Shown: positions 1-7,609 of the stretch, piece by piece | How positions within the stretch are numbered: position 1 is the first letter of the stretch | Layout: each line of letters begins with the position of its first letter | Source of the DNA: UBA1351 sp965140555 | GTDB lineage: Bacteria; Bacillota; Clostridia; Lachnospirales; Vallitaleaceae | Length of the DNA: 64,000 nucleotides | NCBI GenBank assembly: GCA_965140555.1 | Contig: OZ223260.1 | Coordinates: 1 to 64,000, forward strand | Direction: 5' to 3' | Translations under genes and position numbers: made by a program | The notes under the pieces: model-generated | What the model saw: the letters and a program-made list of their open reading frames with translations, nothing else | Databases searched by the model: none | What the model was told of the DNA's origin: nothing

Positions 1-1
1 T

Positions 2-2233
2 ATTAAACGCAATGAGAATAAATTGAGGCGTTTATCAAAAGCTGTGGAGTATAGTCCGTCTTCCGTTGTTATTACGGAGTTGAATGGAAATATAGAATAT
101 GTCAATCCTAAGTTTGAAGAGCTGACCGGTTACTCCATGGAGGAGGTATTAGGAAAAAATCCGAATATACTCAAATCAGGGTTCACAACAGATAAGGAAT
201 ACAAAGACTTGTGGAATACTATATTAAGCGGAAAAATTTGGCAGGGCGAAATTATGAATTGTAAAAAGACAGGGGAATACTATTGGGAAAGCGTTTTAAT
301 TGGTCCGGTATATAATGATAATCATCGCATCGATCGATTTGTTGCTGTAAAACAGGATATAACCAAAGAACGAGAACTGATAAGCGAAATGGAGTCAGAA
401 AGGAATATGTTTGACCTATTGATACAATCGGCACCCATTGGATTGGTTCTGTATGACCCGGGTCGGGGGCCGGTTCGAATGAATGACCGTGCTCAATCCA
501 TCATGAATGCCTTTGGTGCAGATATCAAAGATTTGGATTCCTATATGATGAGAGATGGAGATATCACGTTAAAACAAGCTATCGTGCAAGCCGTGAATGA
601 TAACGTTAATTTTCCTTCTATAGAAATGAAGGTGGTCAAACAGAATAGGAATCGTGGATGGGTTCGCTTGGGCATCGTTCCCTTTGTTTATCAGAATCAA
701 CGTCATGCTCTCTTTAGTATTGATGATATTACAAAGACCAAAGAGTTAGAAGAAGCGTTAAAAGTGGCAAGAGATGAAGCAAAAGAAGCGGATAAAGCTA
801 AAAGTATGTTTTTGGCCAATATGAGCCATGAGATTCGTACGCCCATAAACGGTATAATTGGGATGACGGAGCTAACCCTTACGATGGGAGAGCTTGAAGA
901 AGAGCAACGTTCAAATTTACGGTTGGTTCAGTATAGTTCTAGAAATCTTCTAAAGATTATCAATGACATCTTAGATATTTCCAAATTGGATGCCGGAAAA
1001 ATTGAAATCGAATCGATTCCTTTTGATGTACATAAGATTATACGTAACACCCAGCATAGTTTTGCGGACAAAGCGGCAGAAAAAAGTCTTGTACTCGAAA
1101 CAATAGATGGAATCAAGACTAAGAATATGCTAATTGGAGACCCTTTCAGGATTCAACAGGTTATTAATAACTTAGTGAATAATGCCATAAAATTCACAGA
1201 AGTGGGGACTGTGTCTTTTGGTATAGAGTATAAGTCGCGAGAGATTGAACATGAAGAGGTTGAACAAGGGGAGCCGATTTGGGTTGAAATTACAGTCAAG
1301 GATACGGGAATCGGTATATCAGAGAAAGAGCGACAAATGCTTTTTCAGCGGTTTAGTCAAGTAGACAGTACCATAACACGGCAATATGGGGGTACCGGAC
1401 TAGGACTGGCAATAACCAAAAATTTGGTAGAGCTTATGCATGGATCCATTGATTTGGAAAGTACCAAAGGAAAAGGGAGTCTTTTTAGAGTCGTTTTGCC
1501 CTCTCATATAGCACCTTTTGAGAACTATTCAGAAAAGGTAAAAGAGGAAATTGAATTGACTACAGAACGTAAGAGTACTATGTTGGTGGTGGAAGATGAT
1601 CGGATTAATCAGAAGATTATTGTAGCGTTTTTGAATCGGTATACGGATCGCGTTGATTTGGCAAGTGATGGTAAAGAAGCCATGGAATTTGCAAAGCGTG
1701 ATGTATATGATGTCATATTCATGGATATACAGTTACCTGGAATTGATGGTATTCAAGTCATGAAAACTATACGGGAACTATATCGGGACGAAGATAAATA
1801 CACACCCATTATTGCAGTGACAGCAAATGCATTATGGGGAGATAGAGAACGTTTTTTGAGTGATGGGTTTGATGATTACATTAGTAAGCCTTATGATAAA
1901 GATGAACTAGCTGTAAGTATCAAAAAAACGAGAAACAAGGAGTATATGCACTTAAAGGAAAAATATTATGATAGGACGGTTATTGAATTGTTCCGATTTA
2001 CAAAGGAACAGTGGATGGAAGCTAAAATAGCCTATAAGGAAGAAGAATATGTCAAGTGTCGAGCGTATTTGAGTAGAACGCGTGAGCTGTGTAAAGGGCT
2101 TGGACGTTATGAAGCGGCGAAAAGTATACTCAAATTATTATTAAAAGTTAGAAATGAAGAGTATGACATGTTGGAAAATGGATTTAAAAAAGTTGACTTA
2201 CTCATGGAAAATGTAAAAATGGAGGAATGGTAA
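2..2233 (+). CDS. Hybrid sensor histidine kinase / response regulator (5' end outside window)
   Basis: Sensor kinase that would autophosphorylate and pass phosphate to an attached receiver; the signal is unknown. The frame is open to the left edge, so the TTG at 23 is probably not the start and an N-terminal sensor part is missing. Counting from that TTG: PAS domain about 5-115, a second PAS-like region about 125-240, HisKA with SHEIRTP (His269), HATPase with GDPFR, DTGIGI and GGTGLGL, then a receiver (VVEDD, phosphoacceptor Asp568 in FMDIQLPG). The last ~95 residues look helical like an Hpt domain but contain no candidate phosphohistidine. It overlaps the next receiver gene by one base. The family assignment is secure; the role is not. 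Confidence 0.93.
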   Translation: MKRNENKLRRLSKAVEYSPSSVVITELNGNIEYVNPKFEELTGYSMEEVLGKNPNILKSGFTTDKEYKDLWNTILSGKIWQGEIMNCKKTGEYYWESVLIGPVYNDNHRIDRFVAVKQDITKERELISEMESERNMFDLLIQSAPIGLVLYDPGRGPVRMNDRAQSIMNAFGADIKDLDSYMMRDGDITLKQAIVQAVNDNVNFPSIEMKVVKQNRNRGWVRLGIVPFVYQNQRHALFSIDDITKTKELEEALKVARDEAKEADKAKSMFLANMSHEIRTPINGIIGMTELTLTMGELEEEQRSNLRLVQYSSRNLLKIINDILDISKLDAGKIEIESIPFDVHKIIRNTQHSFADKAAEKSLVLETIDGIKTKNMLIGDPFRIQQVINNLVNNAIKFTEVGTVSFGIEYKSREIEHEEVEQGEPIWVEITVKDTGIGISEKERQMLFQRFSQVDSTITRQYGGTGLGLAITKNLVELMHGSIDLESTKGKGSLFRVVLPSHIAPFENYSEKVKEEIELTTERKSTMLVVEDDRINQKIIVAFLNRYTDRVDLASDGKEAMEFAKRDVYDVIFMDIQLPGIDGIQVMKTIRELYRDEDKYTPIIAVTANALWGDRERFLSDGFDDYISKPYDKDELAVSIKKTRNKEYMHLKEKYYDRTVIELFRFTKEQWMEAKIAYKEEEYVKCRAYLSRTRELCKGLGRYEAAKSILKLLLKVRNEEYDMLENGFKKVDLLMENVKMEEW

Positions 2234-2628
2234 TGCGTATATTAATAGCAGAAGATGAGATGATCAGTCGAAAATTTATATCAAAGTTTATGAGTCAGTA
2301 TGGCGAATGTGATATTACTGTGGATGGTGCTGAAGCAATCGAAGTTTTTCAAATGGCATTGGAAGAAGAAGAACCTTATGATTTAGTCTGCTTGGATATT
2401 ATGATGCCGGAAGTAGACGGTCTTCAGGCATTAGAAGAAATTCGGAAATTAGAAAGAGAACATAATATTCCTGAAGATGAACAGGTGAAAATAATTATGA
2501 CAACGGCCCTTAATGATGTGAAAAATGTTCAACAGGCGTTTCATGAAGGAAGTGCCGGATACGCAGTCAAACCAATAGATACCGAAAAGCTAGTGACGGT
2601 TATGGAAAGGTTAGGTTTAATTGGTTAG
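2233..2628 (+). CDS. Stand-alone response regulator receiver (CheY-like)
   Basis: Single receiver domain of 131 residues with no output domain, probably the phosphorylation partner of the upstream hybrid kinase. Visible marks are the acidic pair in IAEDE, Asp55 in LDIMMPE, the Thr in MTTA and Lys in VKPID. An in-frame ATG lies at 2227, but the GGAGG at 2221-2225 is one base from it and seven from the ATG at 2233, so 2233 is preferred. The start overlaps the kinase stop (TAATG), which implies translational coupling. A 131-residue length is normal for a lone REC protein. Confidence 0.93.
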   Translation: MRILIAEDEMISRKFISKFMSQYGECDITVDGAEAIEVFQMALEEEEPYDLVCLDIMMPEVDGLQALEEIRKLEREHNIPEDEQVKIIMTTALNDVKNVQQAFHEGSAGYAVKPIDTEKLVTVMERLGLIG

Positions 2629-2665
2629 TAGATTTATAGGAAAACATAGAATCTTTCATAGATTG

Positions 2666-2674
2666 TGGTATAAT
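2666..2674 (+). promoter_or_regulatory. Extended -10 promoter of the DUF134 gene
   Basis: TGG followed by TATAAT, 22 bases before the ATG at 2696. No convincing -35 is present, as is common for extended -10 promoters in low-GC Gram-positives. Pattern reading only. Confidence 0.5.
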
Positions 2675-2695
2675 AGTTGAGAAGGAGTGATTATT

Positions 2696-3127
2696 ATGCC
2701 AAGACCGATCAAATGTCGTAAGGTAGGATATGTTCCTGAACATACGTACTTTAAACCTATGGATTTAGAGGAAGCTAGGGTGAGCCAGCTTAAGGTTGAA
2801 GAACTTGAAGCAATGCGTCTCAAGGATATACTGAATCTGTCTCAAGAAGAAGCGGCCAAACAAATGCAGGTTTCGAGGCAAACCTTTCAGAATATTATTG
2901 ATTCAGCCCGTAATAAGGTAGCTAAGGCTCTGGTAGATGGAGAGGCTATACGTATTGGCGGAGGACATTATAAAATATATGACTGTAAAATTGAATGTAA
3001 GCATTGTCACACGCTATATGATTTGGAAATCGTAGCAGATAAGAATAAGTGCCCGGTATGTGGCTCGAGTCAGGTGTATTGTCAAACCAAAGGTCACAAG
3101 TGCCTTGGTGAATGCATGGAAAACTAA
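2696..3127 (+). CDS. DUF134 family DNA-binding protein
   Basis: Small regulator-like protein of 143 residues. It opens MPRPIKCRKV, typical of DUF134, carries a sigma-70 region-4-like helix-turn-helix (LSQEEAAKQMQVSRQTFQNI, residues ~48-70), and ends with a Cys-rich part holding CKHC, CPVC and later Cys residues that could bind metal or a cluster. Members of this family are predicted DNA-binding proteins, often next to Fe-S or redox genes; here the iscR operon follows. A GTG at 2687 is in frame but lies inside the AAGGAG at 2682-2687, which is eight bases from the ATG at 2696, so that ATG is chosen. The target genes are unknown. Confidence 0.88.
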   Translation: MPRPIKCRKVGYVPEHTYFKPMDLEEARVSQLKVEELEAMRLKDILNLSQEEAAKQMQVSRQTFQNIIDSARNKVAKALVDGEAIRIGGGHYKIYDCKIECKHCHTLYDLEIVADKNKCPVCGSSQVYCQTKGHKCLGECMEN

Positions 3128-3197
3128 TAGAATATATTGGTCGTGTATCATTCGTTTATGGATGAATAGACGAGTGCGTTAGAAAAGTATAGAAGGG

Positions 3198-3227
3198 GCA
3201 GACTCTACAGGGTCTGCTTCTTTTTTT
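3198..3227 (+). terminator. Rho-independent terminator after the DUF134 gene
   Basis: GCAGAC (3198-3203) pairs with GTCTGC (3212-3217), followed by a run of T residues (3221-3228). It separates the DUF134 transcript from the isc operon. Confidence 0.8.
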
Positions 3228-3237
3228 TATAGGACTA

Positions 3238-3266
3238 TTGACACCTTGATAAAAAAATGGTAATCT
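3238..3266 (+). promoter_or_regulatory. Promoter of the isc operon
   Basis: TTGACA at 3238-3243, 17 bases, then TAATCT at 3261-3266 preceded by TGG. Near-consensus for the main sigma factor. Confidence 0.65.
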
Positions 3267-3281
3267 ATCTTTAACCTAAAT

Positions 3282-3298
3282 CCTAGTACTGTAGTAGG
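3282..3298 (+). promoter_or_regulatory. Near-perfect palindrome, candidate IscR/Rrf2 operator
   Basis: CCTAGTACTGTAGTAGG is an inverted repeat with a single mismatched pair around a central T. It lies between the -10 and the ribosome binding site of the Rrf2 gene, where autoregulatory sites of this family are usually found. Binding is inferred. Confidence 0.5.
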
Positions 3299-3315
3299 AA
3301 TTAAGGAGGAAGCTT

Positions 3316-3759
3316 ATGAAGCTATCAACAAAAGGTAGGTATGGTCTTCGGGCGATGTTAGACTTAGCACTTCAAAGCTCTGATTGTGCAGTTTCGATTA
3401 AGAGTATTTCAGAACGGCAAGGCATCTCCGAAAATTACCTGGAACAAATTATTGCAACATTAAAAAAGGCTAATATGGTAAAAAGTACACGTGGTCCTAA
3501 AGGTGGCTACTCTCTCATGCTTGACCCAAAAGATATATCTGTGGGTCAAATTTTACGTGTATTAGAGGGTGACTTGAATCCTGTAAATTGTGTTGTAGTC
3601 AATGAAACCATTGACTGTACAGAATCTGAATTGTGTGTTACCAAGTTCGTTTGGAAAAAGATTAGTGAGAGCATTAACGAAGTGGTAGATAACATAAGTT
3701 TACTGGATTTGATGACTGAACAATATAGGATCGACGAGTTATTACAAGAAGAGGTGTAA
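3316..3759 (+). CDS. iscR: Rrf2 family transcriptional regulator, IscR-like
   Basis: Winged-helix regulator of 147 residues that probably senses Fe-S status and represses its own operon. The start MKLSTKGRYGLRAMLDLA and the HTH (ISERQGISENYLEQI) are typical of Rrf2 proteins. Three cysteines in the C-terminal half (Cys in NCVVV, DCTES and ELCV) match the spacing of cluster-binding IscR/CymR-type proteins. AGGAGG lies a few bases before the ATG. The cysteine desulfurase gene begins one base after its stop. The near-palindrome upstream supports autoregulation. The paralogue CymR is an alternative name, but the IscS/IscU context favours IscR. Confidence 0.88.
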   Translation: MKLSTKGRYGLRAMLDLALQSSDCAVSIKSISERQGISENYLEQIIATLKKANMVKSTRGPKGGYSLMLDPKDISVGQILRVLEGDLNPVNCVVVNETIDCTESELCVTKFVWKKISESINEVVDNISLLDLMTEQYRIDELLQEEV

Positions 3760-3760
3760 A

Positions 3761-4972
3761 ATGGAAAAGAAGATATATCTAGATCATGCAGCGACAACAC
3801 CGACGCGTCCTGAAGTAGTAGAGGCAATGTTGCCTTATTTTACAGAACAGTTTGGTAATCCATCCAGTATTTATGAATTTGCCCAAAGTAACAAGCAGGC
3901 AATTGATGAAGCTCGTGATACAATTGCATCGACGATTAATGCGAATGCAGCAGAAGTTTATTTTGTATCCGGAGGAACTGAAGCTGATAACTGGGCACTA
4001 TCCGGAGTTGTTGAAAGTTATGCTAAAAAGGGTAACCATATTATAACAACGACATTTGAACATCATGCAGTACTCCATACAGCAGAATATCTAGCCAAAA
4101 ACGGTTGTGAAGTCACTTATCTTCCGGCAGATGAAAATGGATTGATTTCATTAGAAGATCTTGAAAATGCAATTAGAGAAAATACAGTGTTAATAACGAT
4201 TATGTTTGCAAATAACGAAATCGGAACGATTCAACCGATTAAGGAAATTGGTGAAATTGCCAAGAAACACAATGTTCTTTTTCATACAGATGCAGTTCAG
4301 GCATATACCCATGTGCCTATTGATGTGAAAGAACTAAATATCGATTTGATGTCATTTAGCGGTCACAAAATATATGGACCGAAAGGTATTGGTGCCTTAT
4401 ATGTTCGTAAAGGTGTTCGTTTAAAATCCTATATTCATGGTGGGGCACAAGAACGTCGTCGTCGTGGCGGTACGGAAAATGTTCCTGCAATCATTGGTTT
4501 TGCTAAAGCAGCATCCATGGCAATAGAAGAAATGGAAGAAGAAAGTAAACGATTAACAGAATTAAGAGACTATTTTATAGAGCAAGTTCAGGAAAAAATT
4601 CCATATGTCAAACTTAACGGTCATCCAACAAAACGATTACCTAATAATGTGAACTTAAGTTTTGAATTTATCGAAGGTGAATCTTTATTGATTCTATTAG
4701 ATATGAACAATGTATGTGCATCGAGCGGTTCGGCATGTACATCAGGATCCTTGGATCCGTCTCATGTGTTGCTTGCCATTGGTTTGCCCCATGAAATTGC
4801 ACATGGCTCTCTACGTGTGACGCTTGGACTGTCAACAACACGTGAAGACTTGGATTATGTTGTTACGCATCTAGTGACAATTGTCAATCGATTACGTGAA
4901 ATGTCACCAATATATGAAGATTTTTCAAAAAACACAGTGGAATCCGTTATATCAACACGATATCAAGGATAA
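3761..4972 (+). CDS. iscS: Cysteine desulfurase, IscS/NifS type
   Basis: PLP enzyme that removes sulfur from cysteine as a protein-bound persulfide and passes it to IscU and to MnmA. The 403 residues include YLDHAATTP at the start, the PLP lysine in SGHKIYGPKG (Lys203), GGTEADN, and the active-site loop CASSGSACTSGS with Cys326. Gene order iscR-iscS-iscU-mnmA makes it the sulfur source for both Fe-S assembly and 2-thiouridine formation. The gene follows iscR with one base between stop and start, and its ribosome site (AAGAGGTG) lies inside the iscR end. Confidence 0.96.
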   Translation: MEKKIYLDHAATTPTRPEVVEAMLPYFTEQFGNPSSIYEFAQSNKQAIDEARDTIASTINANAAEVYFVSGGTEADNWALSGVVESYAKKGNHIITTTFEHHAVLHTAEYLAKNGCEVTYLPADENGLISLEDLENAIRENTVLITIMFANNEIGTIQPIKEIGEIAKKHNVLFHTDAVQAYTHVPIDVKELNIDLMSFSGHKIYGPKGIGALYVRKGVRLKSYIHGGAQERRRRGGTENVPAIIGFAKAASMAIEEMEEESKRLTELRDYFIEQVQEKIPYVKLNGHPTKRLPNNVNLSFEFIEGESLLILLDMNNVCASSGSACTSGSLDPSHVLLAIGLPHEIAHGSLRVTLGLSTTREDLDYVVTHLVTIVNRLREMSPIYEDFSKNTVESVISTRYQG

Positions 4973-4987
4973 GAAAGGACGATCATT

Positions 4988-5431
4988 ATGTATACTAAAA
5001 AGGTTATGGATCATTTTTCAAACCCAAGAAATATGGGGGAAATTGAAAATGCAGATGGCGTCGGAACCGTCGGTAATGCAAAATGTGGCGATATCATGCG
5101 CATCTATTTGAAAGTTGAAAATGGTATTATTGAAGATGTTAAGTTTAAAACCTTCGGTTGCGGAGCGGCTGTTGCTACGAGTAGTATTGCAACGGAAATG
5201 GTTATGGGTAAAACACTTCAAAAGGCTCTTGAAATTACGAATGATGCAGTAGTGGAGGCGCTTGATGGACTTCCAAAAGCAAAAATACACTGTTCATTGC
5301 TGGCAGAACAAGCATTGCATGCTGCTTTATGGGATTATGCCCAAAAGAACAATATCGTTATTGAAGGATTAGAAGCACCCGTCGAAGACGATGACGATCA
5401 TCATGACCTTGACTTTGATGATGAGGATTAA
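4988..5431 (+). CDS. iscU: Fe-S cluster scaffold protein IscU/NifU N-terminal type
   Basis: Scaffold on which Fe-S clusters are built with sulfur from the preceding desulfurase. The family ligands are visible: Cys33 with Asp35 (KCGD), Cys58 (FGCGAA) and Cys102 (HCS). At 147 residues it matches IscU plus an unusual acidic tail (about residues 131-147, rich in D, E and H) that could bind metal weakly; the function of the tail is unknown. It lies 15 bases after iscS in the same operon. The call is secure; whether to name it iscU or nifU is convention. Confidence 0.95.
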   Translation: MYTKKVMDHFSNPRNMGEIENADGVGTVGNAKCGDIMRIYLKVENGIIEDVKFKTFGCGAAVATSSIATEMVMGKTLQKALEITNDAVVEALDGLPKAKIHCSLLAEQALHAALWDYAQKNNIVIEGLEAPVEDDDDHHDLDFDDED

Positions 5432-5455
5432 TCCAAAGGAAAGTAGTGTTTATTC

Positions 5456-6544
5456 ATGAATAAAAAAATAGTTGTAGGTATGTCCGGTGGCGTAGATTCA
5501 TCCGTTGCGGCATATTTATTAAAAGAACAAGGCTACGACGTTGTCGGTGTTACTATGCAAATATGGCAAGATGAAGATGGCGACGCTGTGGAAGAAAAAG
5601 GCGGCTGTTGTGGTTTATCTGCCGTTGATGACGCCCGGCGTGTAGCTGCAAAATTAGATATTCCTTATTATGTGATGAATTTTAAGCAAGATTTTCAAAA
5701 GTCGGTTATCGATTATTTTGTGAATGAATATAAGGAGGGCCGTACGCCGAACCCTTGTATTGCTTGTAATCGTTATGTCAAATGGGAATCTTTGTTGACA
5801 CGTAGTTTGGGTATTGGTGCAGATTATATTGCAACAGGGCATTATGCAAAGGTGGTTCAGTTGGAAAACGGACGCTATGCACTTAAAATGTCCAAGACGG
5901 CTAGAAAAGATCAAACCTATGCATTGTACAATTTGACGCAAGATCAATTAGCTAGAACGATTATGCCTGTTGGCGATTATACCAAAGACGAAATACGTGA
6001 AATTGCTGAAAACATTAGTGTGCGTATGGCAAATAAACCGGATTCTCAAGAAATCTGTTTTGTTCCGGATCAAGACTATGCAGGATTTATAGAAGAGTAT
6101 TCAGGGGATACCTTTGATGAAGGTAACTTTGTCGATATGGATGGACGTGTTATAGGCCGTCATAAAGGAATCGTGCACTATACAATCGGACAACGTAAAG
6201 GACTTGGACTGAATCTAGGACGTCCCGGATTTGTTGTGGATATTAATGCAGAGACCAAGGACATTGTTATCGGAACCAATGAAGATACCTTTGCAAAAGG
6301 TTGTGTCGTTAATCGATTGAATTTTATGCCCTTCGAACAATTAGACGGAGAAATGGAATTAACGGCAAAAGTGCGTTATTCACATCGACCGGCAAAATGT
6401 CGAATTCGTATGGTTGATGAGGATACAATGGAATGTATTTTTGAAGATAATCAACGTGCGATTACACCGGGACAAGCTCTTGTACTGTATGATGAAGATC
6501 TTGTTGTTGGTGGAGGTACGATTATCTCACGCATTGATTCTTAA
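5456..6544 (+). CDS. mnmA: tRNA-specific 2-thiouridylase MnmA
   Basis: Adds sulfur to U34 of Lys, Glu and Gln tRNAs, using persulfide sulfur from a desulfurase. It has the PP-loop ATP motif GMSGGVDSSVAAYLL near the N terminus, the first catalytic Cys in NPCIACN, the second in DSQEICF, and the C-terminal TIGQRKGLG region. The 362-residue length is normal. The position at the end of the isc operon shows a direct supply line from IscS. A strong terminator follows. Confidence 0.96.
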   Translation: MNKKIVVGMSGGVDSSVAAYLLKEQGYDVVGVTMQIWQDEDGDAVEEKGGCCGLSAVDDARRVAAKLDIPYYVMNFKQDFQKSVIDYFVNEYKEGRTPNPCIACNRYVKWESLLTRSLGIGADYIATGHYAKVVQLENGRYALKMSKTARKDQTYALYNLTQDQLARTIMPVGDYTKDEIREIAENISVRMANKPDSQEICFVPDQDYAGFIEEYSGDTFDEGNFVDMDGRVIGRHKGIVHYTIGQRKGLGLNLGRPGFVVDINAETKDIVIGTNEDTFAKGCVVNRLNFMPFEQLDGEMELTAKVRYSHRPAKCRIRMVDEDTMECIFEDNQRAITPGQALVLYDEDLVVGGGTIISRIDS

Positions 6545-6552
6545 TAGAAATA

Positions 6553-6599
6553 GGAGCGAACATAACATGGAAAATCCGTGTCATGTTCGCTCCGTTTTT
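6553..6599 (+). terminator. Terminator of the isc operon
   Basis: GGAGCGAACAT (6553-6563) pairs perfectly with ATGTTCGCTCC (6583-6593), followed by GTTTTTA. The next gene is on the opposite strand. Confidence 0.85.
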
Positions 6600-6633
6600 A
6601 TCTCGTTAAGGAAGTTCTCAATATGTTAATGGA

Positions 6634-7434
6634 TTACAAAGTGATAAAACGTGGTGTTCGTTTTTCAAAGATCGTGTAGTGAGAAAAACCTGCACGTTTT
6701 AAGAGTTCTTTGGCATCCTCGAAGTGACTCATCAAATGTTTTGGGTGATGGGCATCAGAACCTAAGGTAATGATTTCGCCCCCTAATTCCCGGTAGTGTT
6801 TGATGATGTCAAAGGAAGGATGGGGTTGTCCAAGATTATAACGGTATCCGGAGGTGTTTAATTCAATGCCCTTTCCCTTTTGAATAAGTGTCTTTAATAT
6901 GGCATCAAGAACATCTTTAAAATCCTCATACAGAAAACCTTTCTCAGGAAAATCACCATAGCGAATGACATAATCCAAATGACTGTACACATCGAAGTCA
7001 GAATATCCCTTTACGTTAATGAGCATGTCTTCAAAATAATCCAAATAGGCCTTGTACTGCGTACGTCCTTCAAAATAAATTTTCTCATAAGGGTCAATCC
7101 CGTTGGCTAAATGATTTGAAGCTAGAACAAAATCGAAGGGATAGGAGGCAACAATGTCTTGTAATGTTTGGTGCAAGTGAGGTTGCATGCCGAGTTCGAT
7201 GCCCATAAGTAGCTGTATGTTAGACCGGTATTTTTCCTTTAGAACTTGATGTGCTTCATAATACGCCGGTAAATCACAGACGAAATTAATGGTGGGATGT
7301 GGAAAATCCAAGTCATGATGGTCTGTAACACATAATATATCCATATCAAGGGCAATGGCTGCTTGAATCATTTCCTCTAATGGAATCTTGCAATCTCCGC
7401 TAAAATGGCTGTGTAAATGATAGTCTGCTTGCAT
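6634..7434 (-). CDS. PHP-domain phosphoesterase, histidinol-phosphatase (HisJ) family
   Basis: Metal-dependent phosphoesterase of 266 residues. Metal motifs seen are HLHSHFSGD at the N terminus (H-x-H), CVTDHHDLDF, SNH and the late GSDAHHP. Family members convert histidinol phosphate to histidinol, but no other his genes are nearby, so the substrate is uncertain and a general PHP phosphatase is possible. The reading frame extends 17 codons further upstream, but AAAGGA (7443-7448 on the complement) sits eight bases before the ATG at 7434, which is therefore chosen. It is convergent with mnmA. Confidence 0.85.
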   Translation of the reverse strand: MQADYHLHSHFSGDCKIPLEEMIQAAIALDMDILCVTDHHDLDFPHPTINFVCDLPAYYEAHQVLKEKYRSNIQLLMGIELGMQPHLHQTLQDIVASYPFDFVLASNHLANGIDPYEKIYFEGRTQYKAYLDYFEDMLINVKGYSDFDVYSHLDYVIRYGDFPEKGFLYEDFKDVLDAILKTLIQKGKGIELNTSGYRYNLGQPHPSFDIIKHYRELGGEIITLGSDAHHPKHLMSHFEDAKELLKRAGFSHYTIFEKRTPRFITL

Positions 7435-7515
7435 ATATTTATTCCTTTCAAACGTGTCAGCGACTTTATACAGACAGTGTACCACATTTTTCTAGGAGAA
7501 TGAAGAAACTATTTC

Positions 7516-7544
7516 TTGAAATCTTATAATTCAAATGGTACTAT
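7516..7544 (+). promoter_or_regulatory. Promoter of the Na/phosphate cotransporter gene
   Basis: TTGAAA at 7516-7521, 17 bases, TACTAT at 7539-7544 preceded by TGG (extended -10). Confidence 0.55.
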
Positions 7545-7578
7545 TAGTATGGCCTATTTACAATAAAGCAATGAAGAA

Positions 7579-7595
7579 TTAACCCAAACTTAACA
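7579..7595 (+). promoter_or_regulatory. PhoP-like direct repeat TTAACC-N5-TTAACA
   Basis: Two TTAACA-like hexamers 11 bases apart, the spacing of PhoP boxes in Gram-positives. They lie just before the ribosome site of the phosphate transporter gene and downstream of its promoter. Binding is inferred; two half-sites is the minimum. Confidence 0.4.
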
Positions 7596-7609
7596 TTTAG
7601 GAGATAAGT

